In this document: positions 54,243-64,000 of the stretch, piece by piece
Layout of the letters: every line of letters begins with the position of its first letter
How positions within the stretch are numbered: position 1 is the first letter of the stretch
DNA from: Fistulifera solaris
Taxonomy: Eukaryota > Bacillariophyta > Bacillariophyceae > Naviculales > Stauroneidaceae
Assembly (NCBI GenBank): GCA_030295235.1
Contig: AP026141.1
Span: 496,001-560,000 of the forward strand
Reading direction: 5' to 3'
DNA: 64,000 nucleotides
Program-made: the position numbers and the translations under genes
Notes under the pieces: model-generated
Seen by the model: only the letters and a program-made list of their open reading frames with translations
Databases searched by the model: none
What the model was told of the DNA's origin: nothing

Positions 54243-55555
54243 TTAGTGCAAGGCATCACGAACTTGGTAAAGCACCTTCAAAACATCAAAAACGGAAATG
54301 CGCTTCATAAAGTCCTGCTCCCAACACGCTTTCATCAAGTGAATAAGCGCATCTTCTACCGTCGAGCGATTGTAAAAGAGGGGTCAATGTACGGTCGTTT
54401 CATGCCTTTTCCAATCAGTTCGTACAATCGCTCATCTTTTCCATCGTACTCGTAGTGCGGCCACATTCCCGTCAACAACATGTAATAATTGTTCCCCAAG
54501 GAATACGTATCTGACGCCTCGTTGCCGTCTTCGCAACGTAGATCTTCCGGTGCACGATAGGATCCGTCATAACAGCGCTCTGTTAAGCAATAGTCATTGC
54601 CATCCCACGTGAAGATGTGACCCTTGTTGAAATCGTTAAGCTTGATGTCCTTTCCGGAACGAAACCATTGAGGTGAATGAAAATCTCCGTGCATCATGGC
54701 ACCACCCACATATCCTTGCAGTTCGGCTAACGCTTCCGAGAATTGTATTGCCATGTCGAGCTTTTGATCCAAGGTAAGACTATTCTGACAGACCGTTTTG
54801 TCGAAGCTTTCATCGTCGGGGTCTTTGGAATCACCACCCAGTAAATCCGAAAGCACAGTATCTTCCAAACTCTCCGTCATGACCGAGCTTCCACAGTATC
54901 CATAAATATTTGCAATCCGGTTCGATGCTGTCAATGCCTCCATAATGTTAGCATCGGTGAGAGTCAACGTGAACGTTTTCGCATCAAATCGACGTCGAGG
55001 ATTGGAAAGAATGGTCGTTTTGCAAACAACATTCTCCTTGTGTAATAGCCACGCGCTGCGGTACGTTCCTCTTCCCAAGTATTCGAGTCCCCCCTGATAC
55101 AGCTCGATGTCCATGGCAATCTCATGAAATGCGTGACAGGTTGAATGCATCGCCCGAGCCCAATTGGTCCTTCGACAGGAAACATCCACGTCTTGATCCG
55201 GATCATAGTAGTCGTCCATATCTTCGTCGTCGATGGACTTTAAAAACTTTCTCCGCCATTTCGAATAGTCATCAGTTTCACGTATAGGGACTTCCGTGTG
55301 ATTGCCGGAAACATAAAAGACAGTCTGGTAGCTCTCTCTGGAACGCATCGTTGTCTCATATTGGCGAAACGTCAAGCCTCTTGGTTGACTCCATAACATC
55401 AAAGTTATTTGTAGTATCGTGGCAATGACGGTGAGAATAACCACACAGATCCGCAAAGAACGAATCGCCGGAACGCTTGGGTTCGACGCAACAGGAAAAC
55501 GATGGATTAACCTTCTTGGTGGTGCGATCCATTGCCTTTTTTGCAAAAGTGACAT
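54243..55555 (-). CDS. Type II membrane divergent kinase-like protein, copy 1, one frame fault
   Basis: I start at ATG 55555 (MSLLQKRQW); 55603 is also possible. After a basic tail and one helix (LRICVVILTVIATILQITLML) comes a kinase-like fold: GRGTYRSAWLL (Gly loop), VVCKTTIL (Lys), YGYCGSSVMTESLED, MMHGDFHSPQWF (catalytic-loop Asp), LNDFNKGH (DFG replaced by DFN), YRAPEDL and DTYSLGNNYYMLLTGMWP. The frame breaks at 54374-54377, where four A stand against five in copy 2; beyond it the sequence encodes NRSTVEDALIHLMKACWEQD to a stop at 54243, as in copy 2. The layout recalls Golgi/secretory kinases of the FAM69/DIPK kind. Substrate unknown. Confidence 0.72.
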
Positions 55556-56013
55556 TTTGGTTGATGAATGCAGCGGACGACTGAATATCAGAGTTTTCTG
55601 CAACAGATTTTACCTTCGATCACAAGTCTTGCGAGCGCATTCATTTATTTTATTTATTATCAAAAGACCTCCAGATGATAGATGATGGCTTTGCATGATA
55701 ATGAAACAACTTATAACACGAGAAAAACGGTTTTCTTGTCGTGCGAAAGACGAGACAAAAGGCGAGCGGCACGTGGTTTTACGTTAGAATAGTTATCGGA
55801 ATGACACGTGCCACGTACCGCCCCCATCATTTTGCGGACCCACATTGTACTTTAGTATAATATTCAAAGTACTGAGTACATCAACTAACATGACGTAGTA
55901 CAGTCCTGTGTGACGTATTGTTTGCCCAGCTAGGGATCAAGGGGAAATCACGTTGGGAACTTAGTCCTTGGCCCAGCTGTTCACTTCAGCTCAGACCCAT
56001 TGCTCTCAACAAC
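55556..56013. other. Spacer between duplicated kinase genes
   Basis: Holds the promoter of copy 1 and 3' region of copy 2. A palindromic GCACGTGG...CCACGT pair lies near 55769-55818. No gene seen. Confidence 0.4.
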
Positions 56014-57333
56014 TTAACTCTGCGATAGACCACCTTGATCGCGAACACGGTAAAGTTCCTTTAAAACATCGAAAACGGAAATGCGCTTCATAAAGTCCTG
56101 CTCCCAACACGCTTTCATCAGAAGAATCAGCGTATCTTCTACCGTCGAGCGATTGTAAAAAGAGGGGTCAATGTACGGTCGTTTCAAACCTTTTCCAACC
56201 ATTTTGTAGAGATCTTTTCGTTCGCCTTGGTACTCATAATGCGGCCACATTCCGGTCAACAACATGTAAAAGTTGTTGCCCAAGGAGTATGTATCTGACG
56301 CCTCGTTGCCGTCTTCGCAACGTAAGTCTTCCGGTGCGCGATAAGATCCATCATAGCAACGTTCTGTTAAGCAATAGTCATTACCATCCCACGTGAAGAT
56401 ATGTCCCTTGTTAAAGTCGTTGAGTTTCATGTCCTTTCCGGAACGAAACCATTGAGGTGAATGAAAATCTCCGTGCATCATGGCACCGCCGACATATCCT
56501 TGCAGTTCGGCTAACGCTTCCGAGAACTGTATCGCCATGTCCAGTTTTTCATCCAAAGTAAGACTATTTTGACAAACCGTTTTGTCAAAGCTCTCATCGT
56601 CGGGGTCTTTGGAATCACCACCCAGTAAATCCGAAAGGACAGTGTCTTCTAAACTCTCCGTCATGACAGACGAACCACAGTACCCATAAATATCGGTTAT
56701 TCGATTTGATGCTGTCAATGCCTCCATGATATTGGCATCGGTGAGGATCTGAGTGAACCGTTTCGCATCAAATTGTAATTCCGGGTCCGCTAAAATAGAC
56801 GTTTTGTAAACTACATTCGCCGGTCGGAACCACCACGCATCGCGATACGTTCCAGTTCCCAAGTGCTCGATTTGTTGTTCAAACAAGGCTTCGTGGAAAG
56901 CAATTTCATGAAAGACGTGACACGTCGAATGCACCGTCCGAGCCCAGTTGGTGCGGCGACAACGGACGCGAACATCTTCGTCCGGATCATACTCTTCCTC
57001 CAGATCGGGATCATCGATCGATTTCATAAAGGCTTTGCGCCATGTGGCATAGTCATCACGAATGAGGATCTCGGTGAAATTATTGCCCGGTTCGTAGAAA
57101 ACAATGTTGTATCGTTCGTTCGTCCTTTTGGAAGAAGAGCGCCGCATCCACTGATACATCTGATGATCACGATGCGTCAAATCTCTCTGTTGAGTTGATT
57201 TTGTAAATCTTTGATGCAGTAGTATTGTTGATAGGATACAGAACGAAAAAATGACACCCAGTCGCAACGAGGCGGTTGAGGTTGAGACAAGATAATTCGA
57301 TGTCGGCCTAACTCGTTTTCGCACTACTGGCAT
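56014..57333 (-). CDS. Type II membrane divergent kinase-like protein, copy 2
   Basis: An intact 439-residue paralog of the preceding gene. It has a short basic tail, one helix (LGVIFSFCILSTILLHQ), then GTGTYRDAWWF, VVYKTSIL, MMHGDFHSPQWF, LNDFNKGH, YRAPEDL, and a complete C-lobe ending KELYRVRDQGG. From about residue 195 to the end it is nearly identical in protein to copy 1, with scattered mostly synonymous base differences. The N-terminal 190 residues (membrane helix, linker with EEEYDPDEDVRVRCRRTNWAR) differ much more. It would be a luminal kinase or pseudokinase in the secretory pathway (inference from topology). DFN instead of DFG leaves metal binding possible through the Asp. Confidence 0.78.
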   Translation of the reverse strand: MPVVRKRVRPTSNYLVSTSTASLRLGVIFSFCILSTILLHQRFTKSTQQRDLTHRDHQMYQWMRRSSSKRTNERYNIVFYEPGNNFTEILIRDDYATWRKAFMKSIDDPDLEEEYDPDEDVRVRCRRTNWARTVHSTCHVFHEIAFHEALFEQQIEHLGTGTYRDAWWFRPANVVYKTSILADPELQFDAKRFTQILTDANIMEALTASNRITDIYGYCGSSVMTESLEDTVLSDLLGGDSKDPDDESFDKTVCQNSLTLDEKLDMAIQFSEALAELQGYVGGAMMHGDFHSPQWFRSGKDMKLNDFNKGHIFTWDGNDYCLTERCYDGSYRAPEDLRCEDGNEASDTYSLGNNFYMLLTGMWPHYEYQGERKDLYKMVGKGLKRPYIDPSFYNRSTVEDTLILLMKACWEQDFMKRISVFDVLKELYRVRDQGGLSQS

Positions 57334-57620
57334 GATTGTTGATTGAATATTATTCAGCGGTATCTATTGTTCTCGTTGCTCAGAATTTAAAAAGGTAGAT
57401 GGTAACAACGTAAAAATAATTACTTTCAAATGGAACGTTACGCCGTATATTACGCGCGAGATAATAAAAGCAACGACATGCTTATTGAGCGCCGACTGTA
57501 CGCTGTACGAGTTCTAGGCCGTACTTGTCACTTTTCATCATCTTTTAACTAAAATTGACGCAAATAGAGGGAACTCTTATAGCAGTAGCAGAGTGATTAG
57601 CGATTATTGTTTTTTGTTGA

Positions 57621-60600
57621 CTAAAGTATGAGTGGCTTTCGTTTCGATTGTTGCTTACTGTCTTCGCTGTATTTCCACCGACCGACGGCTTTCAAGACCT
57701 CTTCTAGAATCAAGATAGGAGCTGCCCAGCTGAGAACTGTCACCCAATTATCCAAAGAAAGAGGTACCAACCCGAAGCTCTCCCCGATCTTGGGAAAGCC
57801 AAGACTGGAACTGTATACGACAAACAGATGCAAGAGAGAAGGAACCGCGACACCGGCCAGCAACCACGGGTTACTTTGTGGTCCAACGCGAAAGAGCGAC
57901 TGGTCTACCGAAACCGCGGAGAGTGCTTTGAACATCTCCATGGTCACCAACGTTGTAAGCGATAACGTTTGTGGTAACATGCGTCCCGAACCCTGGAAGA
58001 GTTCCGTACACGTGGTGGCGCCCTGCGGACTCCAAAATTGTCCACATTGGCTCCAGGACGACAGTTCACTAAGACTGATCCCCTGAGCGAGATAATGCTG
58101 AGCAAATACTGCAATGGTCGCCAATCCGACATACATTCCGGTAATACAGTAGCGCAAAAACAACCATTTCGTCATGATGGGTTCATCGCTCGGACGAGGT
58201 GCGGCGTCCATCAAACCGGGCGCCGGTGGATTGAAGCCTAACGCGGTAGCGGGTGGACCATCGGTGACCAGGTTGACCCACAAGAGATGCATCGCCGTCA
58301 AAGGTTCCGGGAAACCAGCTAGAGTGGCAAAGAAAATGGCGCAGATTTCTCCAATGTTGCAGCTAATGAGAAAACAAATGAATGATTGCATATTGGCGTA
58401 AATACGACGTCCCTCTTCGATTGCTGTAACGATGGTAGAAAAGTTGTCATCGGCTAGAATCATGTCGGCTGCTTCTTTTGCAACTCTGAAGGTAATGATG
58501 ATTATTAGGCGATGAACGGACTTCAAGGTTACAACATCAAGAATAACTACTTACTCGGTTCCAGTTATGCCCATGGCTAATCCGATGGAAGCTTGCTGAA
58601 GAGCAGGAGCATCTGATACAATCAAAGGTTATGTCGATGAGCGAGACTTTCAGTCGAATGCGCAAAGATAGCAACGATAACACTTACCGTTTACACCTTT
58701 TATAAAGGAAACAATAGATATACGGGAACAGTGTGAGCAACAACGCAAGAGACGCATCATCCATGGTATATAGCATATCACCTACCGTCGCCTGTCATTG
58801 CTGTGATTTCACTCAGAGAAGACTGTAAATTACATAGTTAGACCCCAAACTCAATCGTCACGTCTTTCAGTTTCATGCACTTACTTGCAACATCTGAACA
58901 AGTTTCTGCTTGTCAGCCGGCTCTGCACGACAAAACACAATATTATCTTCGCTAAGAATTTTTAGCTGTTCATTTTTCGGTTTGAGAAAGAATTCACGGC
59001 CTTCAAACGCTTTAATGGGACTGCCATCATCTTCGGAAGGAAAGATATTCACATCACGCGCAATTGCCACTGCCGTATCACGCGCATCGCCGGTAATCAT
59101 GAGCACTCTGATCCCTGCGGCTGTGCACTGTCGAATACTTTCGGCGACTTCTGGTCTTGCGGGGTCTTTAATGCCGACAAAGCCGACCAAAGTTAAACCG
59201 CTCTCAATATGTTTGTAAGTTTCTGGCTTTGAAAGCAATGGATGTTTCGTTATATCGGCACCTGAGTCGTCGTTCAAATCGGATTGGAAGTTTTTTAAAC
59301 TATTTTCGAGCTGGTTCGTATCTTTCACCGCCAATGCAAGACACCGTAGTGGTCTTGCCGCCATGTCGGATAGTTTGATTTCAATAGCTCGGCGCATTTC
59401 ACCCGTCAGCTTGACGACTGTGCCGTCACGAAGCTTAACATTTGTGCACCGTTCTAGAAGCAGATTGGGAGCTCCTTTCACGTACAATCGGTTTCCGCTC
59501 AGTAGCCCCGAACGATAGTTACACAAAACGGACATGGACTTGCGGTCACGGCTAAACTCGAGTGTAGCAACACGCGGATACGATGATCTCCAGGCATCAA
59601 CATTCGCACTGGCAAGAATGCTAGGCGCAACATCGATATGAAGACCTTTGCGGTCCACCTTTCTTCCGTCACCATCTTCTAAATAATGTGACATGCCTCC
59701 TAGTTTCTCCGCCAAAACACAAAGCGCAGCTTCCGTCGGTTCCCCAACACGCTCAAATGGCTTGACATTGTCTTTATCTTTCTTTTCTTCTACCACTGCA
59801 TCATTTCCAATAATTTTGGCATCATTGCAGAGGGCACAAACTGCTGCTACATCTGCCACCGCTCCTTGCGGCTTGTTCATGACTTCTCGATCGCATTCAA
59901 TACCATCGACCATGCCGATGGGGGAGTACGAAACTCCTTGTATCATATGTTCGACGAGGAAATCACCACCTTTTTTCTTATCTGGCAATTGCTCCATCAG
60001 CACCAAACTGACGGCCGTCATCTCGTTCGTGGTGAGTGTCCCCGTCTTGTCGGTACAAATGACCGATGTACAACCCAATGTTTCCACCGCCGGCAATTTG
60101 CGAACAATGACATTGCGTTTCGCCATCCGTCGTGTCCCTAAACTGAGACACAAAGTAATCACGGCGGGAAGCCCTTCCGGAATGGCCGCGACACCCAAAG
60201 CCACCGATACTTTGGCATAATACAAAGCACCTTCCCACGTGGAGGAGAAGGTTGGATCATTCATTTTGGGAATCGACACGACCCACACTGCCAAACAAAT
60301 GATCGCAATGACGACCGTCAACGTCTGACCAAAATCATCCAATTTGATGGCCAATGGTGTTTTGGGTGCTACGGCTTCCGTAACACCTTGTTGAATTTTT
60401 CCAAATTGCGTGTAGACACCCGTTTGCACGACGACCGCTTGTCCCGATCCTCGTGTTACGACGGTCCCCGCATACAACATACCCTTTTGATCCTGTACAG
60501 GACGATTGGCTTCCGTCAATAATCCCTGATCGGCCGGATATTTGTTGACCGTCATGGATTCTCCCGTCAAACTCCCTTCATCGACGGCCAAGACGGCCGA

Positions 60601-61378
60601 TTGCAGCGAAATTAATCGGGCATCGGCCGGGATTTTGTCACCGACCCGGACTTGAATGACATCGCCCGGTACCAATTCGGCCGCGGGAATAACTGTCAAT
60701 GTCTGATCGCGTAGTACGGTCGCCAACCGGGCTTGCAATTGCTGCAGGGCCGCCAACGAATCGGCCGCTGATTGACTTTGCCAAACACCGACGGCCGCAT
60801 TCAGCACCAAGATGGCCAAAATGACCGCCGGTTCCACAAAGGATTTCCATACCGCTTCTTCTATATCGATAGAACTTTGACGAACTTCCATCCACGAAAA
60901 GAGGGCCGACAAGACGGCCACGCCCAACAAGATTTGGACCAATCGATCCGAGAATTGTTCCAAAATTACTGCGGAAAACCGGCAAAATCAGTAAACAAAC
61001 TTGAGTAGCCACCATTCTTTCACGGAACTTACATTCCCATATCGAAAGCGGAGCCGCTTGTTGCAATTCATTGACACCGTATTGTTCCAAGCGGGCTTTA
61101 GCTTCGGCGGTCGTCAAACCTGTGGTCGATGATTGTAAAATCTTCCACAATTCCGCCAAGGGCGTACTTCCTGCATCCAATGTCGTGGCATTGTATTCTT
61201 GTACGACCGGCGTAGCAACTTGTAGTTGTGTGGAAAGTTGATTATTCTTTCGAAAGCGCACACCGCCACCCCGAATCGAAACGAGACGCGGCAAGGCCAA
61301 GGCCGTCGATATATCGGATAATACAACCAAAAAGATTGCGAGATGCGCTGCGATGCCTCTCATTTTCGTGTAAGACAT
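57621..61378 (-). CDS. P-type Ca2+ ATPase (P2A, SERCA/ECA type) with signal peptide and a 9-nt microexon
   Basis: Six exons: 61378-61033, 60968-58885, 58822-58786, 58696-58688, 58612-58555 and 58485-57621 (introns 64, 62, 89, 75 and 69 nt, all GT-AG), 1132 residues; the start could also be Met6 at 61363. Hallmarks are SLTGESMTV, the PEGLPAVI helix-4 Ca2+ motif, phosphorylation site ICTDKTGTLTTNEM, KGAPNLLLERC (nucleotide site) and MTGDGVNDAPAL across exons 3-5. ANMQSFICFLISCNIGEI, LLWVNLVTDGPPA and a C-terminal four-helix set follow. The pump exports Ca2+ from the cytosol. Ahead of the usual N-domain sits a signal peptide (HLAIFLVVLSDISTALA) and a basic SIRGGGVRFRKNN stretch resembling diatom plastid leaders, so a plastid-envelope or other secretory location is inferred. 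Confidence 0.88.
58688..58696 (-). other. 9-nt microexon of the Ca2+ ATPase gene
   Basis: GTGTAAACG, bounded upstream by an AAAAG acceptor and downstream by a GTAAGT donor. With the flanking exons it completes the Gly, encodes Val-Asn and starts the Asp of the invariant TGDGVNDAP hinge. Skipping it would keep frame but remove three hinge residues. Confidence 0.8.
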
Positions 61379-61479
61379 ATTAACAGAAGGTATAATAGAG
61401 GCTCTTGGAGAAATGAAATGAAAGAAGTATAGATAGCGATAGGAAAGGATACGAAGGTGTTGATGTTTTTGTGGATGCT
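61379..61479. promoter_or_regulatory. Upstream region of the Ca2+ ATPase gene
   Basis: About 100 bp between the ATPase start and the 272-bp repeats. AG-rich, no clear core element. The repeats themselves may therefore be part of the promoter region. Confidence 0.3.
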
Positions 61480-62295
61480 TTTTTTTCTTGCGATGGACGA
61501 TTTTTTTAGGTTGGCGTTTGTTTCTGGGTACACTTTATCTGATACAGGAAAATGAGCGGCTTACTCTATGACATTCGATCCAACGATAGTTTAATTAAAC
61601 AGCAATCCAGCAAAATGTCAACTCATCGCTAACAACTTGTATGATAGCTTGTCAAGATTGATTTGGGCAGCATTGATTGTAGCGTATGGGAGCTGATTCG
61701 TTTCGGTAAATGAGATTGAAGCATTCCGGGACTGGAAGTTGAATTGAGTCATTTTTTTCTTGCGATGGACGATTTTTTTAGGTTGGCGTTTGTTTCTGGG
61801 TACACTTTATCTGATACAGGAAAATGAGCGGCTTACTCTATGACATTCGATCCAACGATAGTTTAATTAAACAGCAATCCAGCAAAATGTCAACTCATCG
61901 CTAACAACTTGTATGATAGCTTGTCAAGATTGATTTGGGCAGCATTGATTGTAGCGTATGGGAGCTGATTCGTTTCGGTAAATGAGATTGAAGCATTCCG
62001 GGACTGGAAGTTGAATTGAGTCATTTTTTTCTTGCGATGGACGATTTTTTTAGGTTGGCGTTTGTTTCTGGGTACACTTTATCTGATACAGGAAAATGAG
62101 CGGCTTACTCTATGACATTCGATCCAACGATAGTTTAATTAAACAGCAATCCAGCAAAATGTCAACTCATCGCTAACAACTTGTATGATAGCTTGTCAAG
62201 ATTGATTTGGGCAGCATTGATTGTAGCGTATGGGAGCTGATTCGTTTCGGTAAATGAGATTGAAGCATTCCGGGACTGGAAGTTGAATTGAGTCA
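61480..62295. repeat. Three exact tandem copies of a 272-bp unit
   Basis: Copies at 61480-61751, 61752-62023 and 62024-62295 look identical by eye. Each starts TTTTTTTCTTGCGATGG and ends GAATTGAGTCA, and holds TTTAATTAAAC and TCTGATACAGGAAAATGAG. Total length is exactly 3 x 272. No long ORF runs through and no terminal inverted repeat is seen. Copy identity implies a recent expansion or assembly of a collapsed/expanded array. Confidence 0.92.
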
Positions 62296-62574
62296 CAGCG
62301 CTAGAAAATATACTGGCGTACCCGTATTTTTTCTAGCACAGCGAGTCTATTAGGGAAATAGAGAGGAAAGGGCTAGTGATGTAAACTAAATCTAAAGCAA
62401 TGAAGCAGAGAAAATTGCTTGTGTTGGATTGTCGAAAATGAATGGCAAATGAACTCTGTAACGTTGACCTGTTCGACGTCAACAGTAATGAAGAAGGAAA
62501 GTGGAGTCAAAAATGAAAATCTATAGTTTTCTAACCGTCATGGACTAAGTCATTCGATCATGCAATGTCATGAA
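62296..62574. other. Intergenic after the tandem repeats
   Basis: Unique sequence between the 272-bp array and the 3' end of the next minus-strand gene. Nothing recognised. Confidence 0.4.
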
Positions 62575-63247
62575 TCATCTCACTTTTACAGTGTAAGTTC
62601 CTTCGGGACCTTTAAATTCCACTGTCTTGGGTTTCTTTTTCTTGGCCGGCGGAGCAGCTTTCTTTTGCCCCAAAACGAAAACAAGCCCTTCTTTCCATTC
62701 TCATCGACATTATCGTGTTGCGTTCGTTCCCGACTCATACGCACACGTCGGGCTTCGTTCACGGCGCGCGACAAGTCTCTTTGGTAAAGCCGGCATTCAA
62801 CAAAATGTATTCACGCACATCCCCACTCAGCATGCCGCGGGATGTCGTTCCGCGATGCTTGGTTTCAAACTCATCGACTGCTACTGCGAGTTCTTTGTGA
62901 GATTGCCAGGCAATGGTCACGGGTGGACCCAACAGAGGACACGGATTGTCCCCCAATTCGTACGTGTGGCAGTACACGTGGACCGTCGACCATTGTACGG
63001 TGATTGTGCTTTTGTTGATGGAGGCGTATTGACATTTTAACGATTCTTCTTGACTTGTTCGTTTGAGACAGCCTCGAAAGGATGCAGAAGAACATAAAGA
63101 ACTGGATCGAGAGGAATCCCAGGATTCTGGAACAGTAGTAATGGATTCATCGGAGAAACTTTCTTGTTTGTGTCGTACGTAGACGGTCGCTTTCTGCGGA
63201 GCGAAATCTGTGCTCGCAGATAATTCGTTAATCGTGGAAGTTGTCAT
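62575..63247 (-). CDS. ELGDNP-type diatom protein of unknown function, two frame faults
   Basis: Starts at ATG 63247 with a Ser/Thr-rich disordered region. The core (about residues 80-165) reads STVHVYCHTYELGDNPC, LLGPPVTIAWQ, VAVDEFETKHRG and YILLNAGFTKETCRAV. This is the layout of a protein family I know only from diatom genomes (pattern: strand, ELGDNP, GPP-TI-W, VD-YE, R--L---G). Frame one ends early at 62759. It continues in frame two (NEARRVRMSRERTQHDNV) across a (CG)3 at 62765-62770 that seems two bases too long. Near 62659-62661 one more base seems missing, after which AAPPAKKKKPKTVEFKGPEG runs to a stop at 62575. The second correction rests only on the plausibility of the tail. No function is known for the domain. 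Confidence 0.6.
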
Positions 63248-64000
63248 GTTGCAGCTGAAAGATCAAATAATATGGATGCAGTGATAAAATAATAAATGGG
63301 TGTGAAAGTGCAGAATAAAGAAATATTGTGTGAGCCGCAATAATCACGACGACATGGATGAGAATTTTTGAAGTGTCTTGAAAAAGTCGACGTGGTGGAT
63401 CGGAGCAGTTTGCATTTGTATACGCTTTTATGTACCGAAGGATCCAAAATCCAAACTACCCGAACCATGTGCCACGTAATTGATTGTGTAGCTCAAACAG
63501 TACTAGTTGGTCGTGGCGTTCCTCCACGTATGTTCTTTCCGTAATAGGAGGAAAGTGACGTCAGATTTTCTTGTTGCAAAGAGTACAAGAGAAACAGAAG
63601 CAAGGAAATCACAGGACATCCAACATTCAAAACGCCATTTGATTGGCTGATATCTGGAATCAGGCGTCAACTACGACGTAGTTTCTGGATATCATTGCTT
63701 CACTTGCCGCGAAGGGCGAAGGCGCGATGCGAGAAAGTCAATAGTAAGTAATAAGCCACAAGCCACAAGCTAACAAACCGGCGAAAATCATTCATTTCAA
63801 TCAGCACGATGGTGATGAAAAGAGAAAATCAGGCTTTGCTTTCTGCTAACCGAAAAATGGGAGACGACGTACTTGGTAGACGCGAAATAAATCTCGAACT
63901 GAGTCTTGGTGTGTTAGCTATTACGGGGACTAGCAATCACTAGCGAACACTATTAAAATGCTGCTAAGCAACAACTTTCATGGATGTTGCGTTTTCTTTA
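63248..64000. other. Upstream intergenic region to window edge
   Basis: About 750 bp, no coding sequence with recognisable features, no RNA gene. A short word duplication (AAGCCACAAGCCACAAGC) occurs near 63752-63769. Confidence 0.4.

Noticed and set aside
61480-62295. 272-bp tandem array as a transposon or coding repeat
   Set aside because: No ORF through the units, no inverted ends or target duplication; a simple tandem duplication fits.
62586-62660. C-terminal tail LLRRPRKRNPRQWN of the ELGDNP-type gene
   Set aside because: The overlapping frame AAPPAKKKKPKTVEF with a following ordered tail looks more natural; the choice is uncertain and is marked as inference.

Overview
The window reads as nuclear DNA of a photosynthetic stramenopile, most probably a pennate diatom. 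Four things point there. (1) A nuclear gene for the cytochrome b6f heme-attachment factor CCB1 has a signal peptide followed by a phenylalanine-type plastid cleavage motif, as expected for a secondary red plastid. (2) One gene carries the ELGDNP-type domain I associate with diatom-restricted proteins. (3) Introns are short (59-111 nt), GT-AG and sparse. (4) Genes are packed on both strands at moderate GC. The pattern of one-base run-length faults would suit a pyrosequenced assembly, and Fistulifera is a candidate genus, but that is a guess.

Layout. 1-4.2 kb: three tandem membrane-anchored SGNH/GDSL hydrolases. 5-17.4 kb: GH1 beta-glucosidase (broken), SLC38-type amino-acid transporter, HMG-box-like protein, S9 oligopeptidase, a disordered protein, CCB1 divergent from an acetylpolyamine/histone deacetylase, an R-SNARE and a GGCT-like protein. 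17.5-24.5 kb: a two-exon SERF-like gene, two intron-rich isochorismatase-fold hydrolases (one close to biuret/ureidoacrylate hydrolases) flanking a secreted protein, and a seven-exon NCS2/AzgA-like permease. 26-37 kb: a SAC1-like anion transporter with an embedded ACT domain, a VHL-beta/PUB fusion, a DUF1365 protein, a plastid-targeted repeat protein (RARDNIDFF), NDH-2 and a mitochondrial carrier. 37.2-38.4 kb: cryptically simple DNA. 38.4-47 kb: a clostripain-fold pseudoprotease, a TCAIM-like protein, a type II membrane protein and a rhodanese-RRM fusion. 47-52 kb: one large gene built like epsilon-poly-lysine synthetase (adenylation, carrier, three membrane/left-handed-helix repeats). 52.7-64 kb: a BioD-like protein, a tandem pair of membrane kinase-like genes, a plastid- or secretory-routed Ca2+ ATPase with a 9-nt microexon, three exact 272-bp repeats, and the ELGDNP-type gene.

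Functional themes are nitrogen salvage (isochorismatase hydrolases beside a nucleobase-type permease), ion transport, plastid assembly and cell-surface enzymes. There is no operon structure; genes are individually transcribed.

A striking property is that eleven otherwise sound genes lose frame at runs that are one base too short or too long. I annotate each as one gene, give the place where the frame changes, and treat sequencing error as the leading explanation. No transposon, retroelement, viral element, CRISPR array, rRNA or tRNA was recognised.
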